NCBI GenBank assembly: GCA_003557445.1
Contig: PWOK01000159.1
Location: 1-6,009 of the forward strand
Origin: Halanaerobiaceae bacterium
GTDB lineage: Bacteria > Bacillota_F > Halanaerobiia > Halanaerobiales > CSSED10-376
DNA: 6,009 bases
Direction: 5' to 3'
Made by a program: the position numbers and the translations under genes. The stretch's first letter is position 1; the number at the start of each line of letters is the position of its first letter. This document shows, piece after piece, positions 1 through 5,121 of this stretch. The notes under the pieces are model-generated. The model was not told where the DNA came from and did no database searches. It saw nothing but the letters and a program-made list of their open reading frames with translations.

Positions 1-852
1 ATGACCAAGAAGTTGGGCTTTTGTTTTATAATATTCCCGGAAAACTGGTAAACTTTTTTTTATCTCTTCCATCATGATCTGAAATGTTTTTTTACTCATT
101 CTTGAATCCAGAAGTGTCATTTCCAGAGTAGAGTTATAACCACGCTGCTCAACGAGTGTTAACACTTCTCCTTTGATTCCATTTAATGAAGCTGCTGTAG
201 CTCTTTCTATTTTACTGTAGGCAGATAGTTCTGCCTCATATGCTTTTTTTCTTATCTCTTGATTCTTATGGTAAGCCAGATTGCGTACTTCTGAAAGTGG
301 TAATTGTTTTTTTTCTCCCTCAAGTTCAATATCTACCATCATAGTTGAAGTAAGTTGTTGTTGCAGTTTTTCCCAGGCAGAAGATCCACTCTGCTTCATC
401 TTTGCTATCAGTTCTTCTTCCTTTTCTGATAAAAGATATTTGCTTTTTTCCACAAGTTCTTCCAGTATAAATTTATGTTCATCCAGAAAGGATGATTTCT
501 GGTATAGTTTTTCTCTCTCAGTTAATTCAGCAAGCCAGAGCTGAAAACAAACCAGGGGACGGGTTAATTCGGTGTTCTTTTTTTCCAATCTTTCAATTTC
601 CTTTAAAGCATCTGTATTTTCCGCATCAACACTTACCGTCAACTGTGAAAAGGCCATTAATTTATAAAATAAATGATAATATTTCTGCATTTTCTTTAGA
701 AAATCTTCTAATTGCTTTTTTACTTCTAAATTTTTTTGTGGTTCCCAGTTTTTTAAATCTTCCAGCATAGCCATACATTTTTTTCTTTCTTTATTGTATT
801 CCTTACTATCAAAACCTTTATAAAGATTATCTAAATTCCATTTAATCACCAT
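1..852 (-). CDS. pepF: Oligoendopeptidase F-like M3 metallopeptidase, N-terminal part (truncated by window edge)
   Basis: An open frame of 284 codons begins at ATG 852-850 and continues without a stop to base 1, where the last codon read is His. The start is set by AGGAGG at 864-859, six bases upstream. The protein opens with MVIKWNLDNLYKGF, the usual 'W-L-LY-GF' opening of PepF/M3 oligoendopeptidases. It continues as a mostly helical region and contains LPLSEVRNLAYHKNQEIRKK near residues 180-200, followed by an A-Y-E-A-E-L stretch, and reaches YYKTKAQLLGH at the edge; these resemble the clade-3 M3 family. Family members are about 600 residues long, so roughly half is present. The zinc-binding HExxH motif should lie beyond the left edge and cannot be checked. 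Known family members are cytoplasmic zinc peptidases that cleave short peptides. The gene lies 22 bases after dtd on the same strand, so co-transcription is likely. The family call is from motif recognition; the exact substrate is unknown. Confidence 0.9.
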   Translation of the reverse strand, partial: MVIKWNLDNLYKGFDSKEYNKERKKCMAMLEDLKNWEPQKNLEVKKQLEDFLKKMQKYYHLFYKLMAFSQLTVSVDAENTDALKEIERLEKKNTELTRPLVCFQLWLAELTEREKLYQKSSFLDEHKFILEELVEKSKYLLSEKEEELIAKMKQSGSSAWEKLQQQLTSTMMVDIELEGEKKQLPLSEVRNLAYHKNQEIRKKAYEAELSAYSKIERATAASLNGIKGEVLTLVEQRGYNSTLEMTLLDSRMSKKTFQIMMEEIKKSLPVFREYYKTKAQLLGH

Positions 853-874
853 TTTTTTCCTCCTGTATTTTCAT

Positions 875-1324
875 TTAAAATATTTTTTTACTATCAATCA
901 GCATGGTTACCGGGCCATCATTAATCAAACTAACATCCATTTTTGCCTGAAACTGACCTGTTTCTATTTTTAAACCGGTTTTTTTGATTTTTTCCACAAA
1001 TATTTCATAGAGTTCATCTGCTCTTTTAGGTGGGGCTGCCTCAGAAAAAGAAGGTCGTCTTCCCTGCCGGCAGTCTCCATAAAGAGTAAATTGAGGAACA
1101 ACCAGTATTTCTTTTTTTTGATCCAGGGCAGAAAGATTCAAATGACCATCCTGATCAGTAAATATCCTTAAATTCACTATTTTATCTACCAGATAATCAA
1201 TATCTTCTTCTGAGTCTTCCTGACCAATTCCCAGAAATACCAGCAATCCTGGATTAATTTCTCCTATATTTTCCCCATCTACCATTACTGAACTTTGTTT
1301 AACCCTCTGTACTACTGCTCTCAT
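875..1324 (-). CDS. dtd: D-aminoacyl-tRNA deacylase
   Basis: This complete 149-residue protein matches the usual DTD length of about 145-150. DTD hydrolyses D-amino acids (and glycine mischarged on tRNA-Ala) from tRNA, acting as a homodimer in the cytoplasm. It starts MRAVVQRVKQSSVMVDGE, the typical DTD N-terminus. The second signature, NDGPVT, is at residues 135-140 and carries the Gly-cisPro pair (G137, P138) that enforces chirality. The first signature, normally SQFTL, reads PQFTL at residues 77-81: Gln78, Phe79 and Thr80 are kept but Ser77 is Pro. It is followed by YGDCRQGRRPSF, a normal DTD stretch. The start at 1324 is supported by AGGAGT at 1336-1331. The stop TAA is at 877-875, 22 bases before pepF. 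The hydrolase gene upstream ends 94 bases away with no terminator seen between, so read-through from it is possible. Confidence 0.96.
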   Translation of the reverse strand: MRAVVQRVKQSSVMVDGENIGEINPGLLVFLGIGQEDSEEDIDYLVDKIVNLRIFTDQDGHLNLSALDQKKEILVVPQFTLYGDCRQGRRPSFSEAAPPKRADELYEIFVEKIKKTGLKIETGQFQAKMDVSLINDGPVTMLIDSKKIF

Positions 1325-1341
1325 CCAATCACTCCTGTTAT

Positions 1342-1370
1342 ATTTTACTCTTTTTCAATATTTTTTTCAA
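1342..1370 (-). promoter_or_regulatory. Candidate sigma-A promoter for dtd-pepF
   Basis: On the minus strand TTGAAA (1370-1365) and TAAAAT (1347-1342) are separated by exactly 17 bases. The match to consensus is good. However, transcription would begin near 1335, inside the dtd ribosome binding site (1336-1331), leaving almost no leader. The region is AT-rich, so a chance match is quite possible; dtd may instead be read from the upstream hydrolase gene. Confidence 0.3.
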
Positions 1371-1418
1371 AATAATATTTGCTCTTTTTTTTTAAACCCT
1401 GTTGAATATGATAACTAT

Positions 1419-3806
1419 TCATATTAATTCCATCTGTTTTTTTATAAGTAAAGGAAATGCTGACTCATCTATTCTATCAACATCTACACCTGGAGCCAAC
1501 TGAAGCCAGCCTTTATAACCTTCACCATCATTATCATTAATTAAAATATTAAATTTTATTCCTTCCTTTAAAACTTTTTGATCAATCCCCAGTTCTTTTT
1601 CAGAAATTATTATTTCATAAATACAATTTTCATCTTTCTTATTAATCTTTGCTTTAATCTTATTACCTGATATTGTCATATCTTTAGGTGTTTGATCAAT
1701 TTGAATTTTTGTTTTATTATTTACCAGAGCTGTGGTAAATTCCCAGTATCCATGCTGTTCTGGATTTGATATTATTATTGTTACACTATCTCCTGTTTTA
1801 AGATTTTCTTTTCCAGCTTGATAAAAGATATCATCTTTTACAATTATTTTAAATTTAATATTTTCATTATCTTCAGCGGTAAATATGTTTGCACTTAAAT
1901 CACGAGGACCACTCCACATAAGATGTATTGAATTAGGATCACTATCAGCCAAATTTACAACCTGAGTTATTTTATTTAGTTTAAAATCACTTTTTTCTGA
2001 ATAACTATTACCGGGATTTAAAGCATTAACATTAATGGGTATTTGACAGGTGTTTTGCCATAATTTGTTAGCCAAAGAATACTTCATTTTTATATTAATT
2101 TTATTGCCAAAGCAAAAATCTTTATCCTTTAACCTGATTTTTATATTTATATTTTTAGAATCTAAAGCAGAAATTTTCAAATTATATTCTTTTTTTTCTA
2201 ATTCAACATTATCAGGAACTGTAAAGGATAACCGATATTCTGTTTCAACCGGTAAGATATTATAAAACTTAATACCAATATTAATCTCCTCTCCAGAAAT
2301 TATTCTTTCGGCCAGTTTTATATTAAATAATTCTTCTTTAATTTCCGGATTTTTTGTCCCTTTTAATTTTAAATAAGATGGAGTTTTCTTTATGTTTAAT
2401 GGTAGAAAGCCGTTCTTAATATAAACTTCCTTATTGTTACCCATAATATCTATATGTTCAGCTTTTTGAGAATCAGTTTCCACCCAAAATGTGTAAGAGC
2501 CATTTTCTGGATATTCATTCCAGTAAATAATTACTTGTTCCTTTTTGTTTTTAAATAGAAATATGTAAATTCCTTTCTTAATTTGATACTCAAGTTGATA
2601 ATCTTTATCCTTTAATAACTTTATCAAATAATTATATGCTTGATATGCAGGTTTTGGTTGCCAATCCTTTGTAAAAAGACCATAGTGTTCATTTGTATCA
2701 GTTATATTAAACCAGGTAAAACAAACAGCATCTCTGGCCCAGGTAAAAATAATTTTTTTTACTAATGTCTCAGCCTGAAATTTTATTCCATATCTTGTAT
2801 CCATACCTGTTTCTGTATAGAATACTGGTTTATTATTTTTTAAAACTTTATTACATAATGGAGCAAGTCTATAATCTATTTCCTGTGCAAAATCTTTGAA
2901 TCCACCATGTTTATGATAGGCAATCATATCAAACCATTCCTGACATTCCTTAAGAACTCTTTTTAACATCCCTTTTTTTAATTTCCCATGATAAAAACTG
3001 GTAAATCCTCCGGTTAATATTATTGCAGTATCTGCTTCATTTCTGATCTGTTCAGATGCTGTTTTCAACATTTCAATATATTCCTCTATTGTACCACTAA
3101 AAAAACCTATATCTGGTTCATTCCAGATTTCCCAAAATCTAACTCTATTTTTATACCTTCTGGCAAGTTTTTTATTCCAATCTTTCCATAAATTTATTTC
3201 AGGAGGGTTGACTTTTGTTTCCTCACTAACTTTTCTGGCTACCGCCCAGGGAGCTGTTCCCAAAACGAGAAGATAAGTTTCTCCTCCATGTTCTTCAATA
3301 TTATCCATGGTCTTTTCTAGTTCATCCCAATTTTCAGTATCAGGATCAGGCATAACATCTCCCCAATAAAGATCATATCTATATACCTTAACACCTATTT
3401 GAGCACAGGCTATTACATCTTTTTTAGAAAAATTACTACCTCCATTAGCAATACCAAAAATTAAATCAGTCGGATGTGGATTTTTATTAATTCCAACAGG
3501 TTTCATATATGTAACCCAGCAACTGCCTGAATCTACACCATCTATGGAATTAACTTTATAACTTATATCTTTATGTCCTAAAAGTCCCAGATTTTTTGAA
3601 GATAAATAAATTTCTTCATTTTCCCCTGGTTTTAAGGTAACCATTTTATTAACTTTATTATTATGACCTTCAAAAGATTTTATATTTATAATTATTTTAG
3701 CTTCTTTTGTTTTTAAAGTATCATTGAATACAAGTATTTTAAAATCTTTTTCTCTGCCAGGTTCTATTATATTATAATCATTATTACACATATACGAAAT
3801 TTTCAT
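1419..3806 (-). CDS. Clan GH-A glycoside hydrolase with C-terminal CBM9-like domain
   Basis: This is a complete 795-residue protein. ATG at 3806 follows AGGGAG at 3820-3815 by eight bases; the stop is TGA at 1421-1419. Residues about 1-105 look like a beta-sandwich. Residues about 113-400 are a TIM barrel resembling GH39 and related GH-A families: FGIANGG (strand 1), YRYDLYWGDVMP (strand 2), TAPW at 184-187, WEIWNEPD at 225-232 with Glu230 as expected acid/base, AYHKHGG at 296-302, and FYTETG at 329-334 with Glu332 as expected nucleophile. A retaining mechanism follows from clan GH-A membership. Residues about 400-470 and 480-600 look like further beta domains. Residues about 610-795 resemble CBM9: WSGPRDLSAN near 631, VKDD near 656, then NDNDGEGYKGW and a closing ESAFPLLI. 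There is no signal peptide or anchor, so it is probably cytoplasmic. The substrate is unknown and I do not assign a GH family number. The gene is on the same strand as the GH30 gene at the right edge, but two opposite-strand genes separate them. Confidence 0.87.
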   Translation of the reverse strand: MKISYMCNNDYNIIEPGREKDFKILVFNDTLKTKEAKIIINIKSFEGHNNKVNKMVTLKPGENEEIYLSSKNLGLLGHKDISYKVNSIDGVDSGSCWVTYMKPVGINKNPHPTDLIFGIANGGSNFSKKDVIACAQIGVKVYRYDLYWGDVMPDPDTENWDELEKTMDNIEEHGGETYLLVLGTAPWAVARKVSEETKVNPPEINLWKDWNKKLARRYKNRVRFWEIWNEPDIGFFSGTIEEYIEMLKTASEQIRNEADTAIILTGGFTSFYHGKLKKGMLKRVLKECQEWFDMIAYHKHGGFKDFAQEIDYRLAPLCNKVLKNNKPVFYTETGMDTRYGIKFQAETLVKKIIFTWARDAVCFTWFNITDTNEHYGLFTKDWQPKPAYQAYNYLIKLLKDKDYQLEYQIKKGIYIFLFKNKKEQVIIYWNEYPENGSYTFWVETDSQKAEHIDIMGNNKEVYIKNGFLPLNIKKTPSYLKLKGTKNPEIKEELFNIKLAERIISGEEINIGIKFYNILPVETEYRLSFTVPDNVELEKKEYNLKISALDSKNINIKIRLKDKDFCFGNKINIKMKYSLANKLWQNTCQIPINVNALNPGNSYSEKSDFKLNKITQVVNLADSDPNSIHLMWSGPRDLSANIFTAEDNENIKFKIIVKDDIFYQAGKENLKTGDSVTIIISNPEQHGYWEFTTALVNNKTKIQIDQTPKDMTISGNKIKAKINKKDENCIYEIIISEKELGIDQKVLKEGIKFNILINDNDGEGYKGWLQLAPGVDVDRIDESAFPLLIKKQMELI

Positions 3807-3974
3807 TTAAATCACTCCCTGTTGTGTATTCTTTTTTTTATTTTTATATTTAAACTATTCTTTATATTTATACTGTAACATAATTAAATAAATTAGTCTA
3901 TTTATATTATAGAAATAATTTGATTTGATCTACTCTTTTTTCATATTTATCTGGATTTTATCCAATAATAAAAT
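3807..3974. other. Very AT-rich divergent intergenic spacer
   Basis: This gap separates the minus-strand hydrolase from the plus-strand membrane protein and should hold both promoters. By hand count 3821-3960 has about 21 G or C in 140 bases, near 15%. A TATAAT is present on the minus strand at 3911-3906 but has no convincing -35 element at 16-18 bases, so the hydrolase promoter is only tentative. For the plus-strand gene, TTGATT at 3920-3925 and TATTTA at 3944-3949 are 18 bases apart, a weak match. TATATTTA occurs at 3845 and 3863, which is unremarkable in such AT-rich DNA. No operator palindrome, riboswitch fold or small ORF could be supported. Confidence 0.45.
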
Positions 3975-4385
3975 ATGGCTTTTAGATTTATTATTTACGG
4001 TTTAATTGGTTGGTGTCTGGAGATTTTTTGGACCGGACTTGCTTCACTTTTAAAGGGTGATTTTGTTCTCAGTGGTCAAACCTATCTCTGGATGTTTCCT
4101 ATCTACGGTCTGGCAATATTTTTGGAACCTGTTTACGAATCTATCAAAGATCAACCCATTATTCTTAGAGGGGGGGTTTATACTTTAATAATTTTTTCCA
4201 TAGAATATTTAACAGGCTGGTTGCTTCAGTCTTTAATAGGTGTTTGTCCCTGGGATTACACTGGAACCCTTTTTTCTATCCATGGACTTATCAGGCTCGA
4301 CTATGCTCCTGTCTGGTTTGTATTGGGTTTGTTTTTTGAAAAAGTTTACATAACATTGAAAGAAAATCAGAATAAAATTTTTTGA
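3975..4385 (+). CDS. CmpB / putative ABC-transporter type IV family membrane protein (DUF1113-like)
   Basis: This 136-residue protein is largely hydrophobic, with four likely membrane helices at about 4-26, 37-54, 67-89 and 111-127. It matches my memory of the small family labelled putative ABC-transporter type IV (CmpB): GWCLEIFWTG at 12-21, LSGQTYLWMFPIYG at 32-45, EYLTGW near 77-82, CPWDYTG at 91-97 and GLIRLDYAP at 104-112. The role of this family is not well established; despite the name, no ATPase partner is encoded here. There is no signal peptide; the first helix probably acts as the insertion signal. An in-frame stop at 3969-3971 makes ATG 3975 the first possible start, and it places helix 1 sensibly, but no Shine-Dalgarno sequence precedes it (the upstream bases are TCCAATAATAAAAT). 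The gene stands alone: it is divergent from the hydrolase upstream, and a strong terminator follows its stop codon directly. Confidence 0.85.
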   Translation: MAFRFIIYGLIGWCLEIFWTGLASLLKGDFVLSGQTYLWMFPIYGLAIFLEPVYESIKDQPIILRGGVYTLIIFSIEYLTGWLLQSLIGVCPWDYTGTLFSIHGLIRLDYAPVWFVLGLFFEKVYITLKENQNKIF

Positions 4386-4390
4386 TTTTT

Positions 4391-4427
4391 CTATAACTCT
4401 GTTTTGAAGCAGGGTTATAGTTTTTTT
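4391..4427 (+). terminator. Intrinsic terminator after the membrane-protein gene
   Basis: CTATAACTCTG (4391-4401) pairs with CAGGGTTATAG (4410-4420). This gives an 11-bp stem with one T-G wobble around an 8-base loop, followed at once by seven T (4421-4427) and further T-rich sequence. It begins five bases after the stop codon. It is a textbook rho-independent terminator and isolates the membrane-protein gene from the next one. Confidence 0.94.
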
Positions 4428-4458
4428 ATACTTTTTTATAATACTTATTATTTTCTAT

Positions 4459-4487
4459 TTGACATTTTTGTCCATCTATTATATAAT
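4459..4487 (+). promoter_or_regulatory. Perfect-consensus sigma-A promoter of the coiled-coil gene
   Basis: TTGACA (4459-4464) and TATAAT (4482-4487) are both exact consensus hexamers separated by exactly 17 bases. Transcription should start near 4494, giving a leader of about 30 bases before ATG 4525. A short inverted repeat, GACA-N4-TGTC (4461-4472), overlaps the -35 element but is too short to call an operator. The promoter sits just after a strong terminator, so it should be the sole driver of the gene at 4525. Confidence 0.92.
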
Positions 4488-4524
4488 TTTTAATACAAAA
4501 ACAAGATAAAGGGATGGGATTTAT

Positions 4525-5088
4525 ATGACAGTTGAAAAAAAACTGGATTTAATTATTGAAAAATTATCTACACTGGATACTAAAGTTAGTACTCTTGAAG
4601 AAAACCAAAATCAATTTAATGAAAAATTAACTGGTTTTGAGGAAAAACTTACTGGTTTTGAAGAGAAACTTACTGTTTTTGAAGAAAAACTAATTGGTTT
4701 TGAAGAAAAACTTAATAGTTTTGAAGAGAAACTTACTGGGTTTGAAGAAAAACTTACTGGTTTTGAAGAGAAACTAATTGTTTTTGATGAGAAACTTAAT
4801 AGTTTTGAAGAAAGACTTACTGGTTTTGAAGAAAAGCTTACCACTTTAGAAAAAAATCAAAATTCTATTGAAAAAAGAGTAAAAATAATATTCAAGCAAA
4901 CTGCAAAACTAACTGAATTCCGTACAGAAATAAATAAAAAACTTGATAAAATACAAAAAAACCTTGACTTCCTCACAAAAAAAGAAGCAATTAATGAAAG
5001 AGAAATATATACACTTAAACAAAATTATGATTATTTGGTAAAAGAAAAATATGAAAAAAAGTATGGAAAAAACAATAAAGAAGAATAG
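4525..5088 (+). CDS. Long coiled-coil protein with Phe/Leu heptad repeats, function unknown
   Basis: This is a complete 187-residue protein of unknown function. The start ATG 4525 is preceded by a purine-rich stretch containing AAAGGG (4508-4513), about 11 bases upstream, a modest site; the stop is TAG at 5086-5088. A single heptad register runs from Leu7 to about Leu171 with no stutter. Position a holds Leu7, 14, Val21, Leu35 through 105, Val119, Leu140, 147 and Ile161; d holds Ile10, Leu17, 24, Phe31 through 101, Leu108, Ile115, 122, Leu129, Ile136, 143, Leu150, 164 and 171. The middle (residues 32-108) is eleven heptads of the type EEKLTGF, putting Phe at d in nearly all. The rest is Lys/Glu/Asn rich; I see no Pro, Cys, Trp or His. 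There is no signal peptide or membrane segment, so it is probably a cytoplasmic, rod-like oligomer. The C-terminal part (about 115-187) is not repetitive and may be the conserved functional part. It is monocistronic, with a perfect promoter and its own 3' hairpin. Confidence 0.9.
   Translation: MTVEKKLDLIIEKLSTLDTKVSTLEENQNQFNEKLTGFEEKLTGFEEKLTVFEEKLIGFEEKLNSFEEKLTGFEEKLTGFEEKLIVFDEKLNSFEERLTGFEEKLTTLEKNQNSIEKRVKIIFKQTAKLTEFRTEINKKLDKIQKNLDFLTKKEAINEREIYTLKQNYDYLVKEKYEKKYGKNNKEE
4618..4848 (+). repeat. Tandem 21-bp repeat, 11 copies, inside the coiled-coil gene
   Basis: Eleven in-frame 21-base units each encode one heptad, typically gaagaaaaacttactggttt plus one more t. Copies begin at 4618, 4639, 4660, 4681, 4702, 4723, 4744, 4765, 4786, 4807 and 4828. 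Most differ by only one to four bases; the first and last are the most diverged, as expected for array ends. A longer period of 84 bases is overlaid: the CTA-ATT variant occurs only in copies 4 and 8 and the AAT-AGT variant only in copies 5 and 9. Loss or gain of whole units keeps the reading frame. Confidence 0.95.
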
Positions 5089-5111
5089 GGAGTGTTTTGT
5101 GTTCCACTCCC
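5088..5111. terminator. Bidirectional terminator hairpin between convergent genes
   Basis: GGGAGTG (5088-5094) pairs with CACTCCC (5105-5111) around a 10-base loop. The stem overlaps the last base of the coiled-coil gene's stop codon and lies ten bases after the end of the GH30 gene on the other strand. On the minus strand it is followed by a T-rich tract (TATTCTTCTTTATTG, then a run of six T), so it should terminate the GH30 transcript. On the plus strand the following sequence is only moderately T-rich (TCTTTTATTTTAA), so termination may be weaker in that direction. Confidence 0.82.
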
Positions 5112-5121
5112 CATGTATCTT

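Noticed and set aside
281..770. Two overlapping plus-strand open frames opposite the peptidase gene
   Set aside because: Both are Ser/Phe-rich shadows of the pepF frame, which shows clear family motifs along its full length.
1405..1425. 7-bp inverted repeat (AATATGA / TCATATT) at the end of the large hydrolase gene as a terminator
   Set aside because: The stem is almost all A-T, and on the minus strand it is followed by A-rich, not T-rich, sequence.
2050..2265. Plus-strand open frame opposite the large hydrolase
   Set aside because: It is a shadow of the hydrolase's beta-domain region, with no ribosome binding site or recognisable protein.
4461..4472. GACA-N4-TGTC inverted repeat over the -35 element as a repressor operator
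   Set aside because: Four-base arms are too short to separate from chance, and no regulator gene is present in the window.
4611..4844. Antisense open frame across the 21-bp repeats (serine/phenylalanine-rich on the minus strand)
   Set aside because: It is the mirror of the periodic repeat, has no ribosome binding site, and is fully inside a well-supported gene on the other strand.
4618..4848. CRISPR-like array
   Set aside because: Units are contiguous 21-base coding repeats with no spacers, in frame with a clear protein, and no cas genes are nearby.
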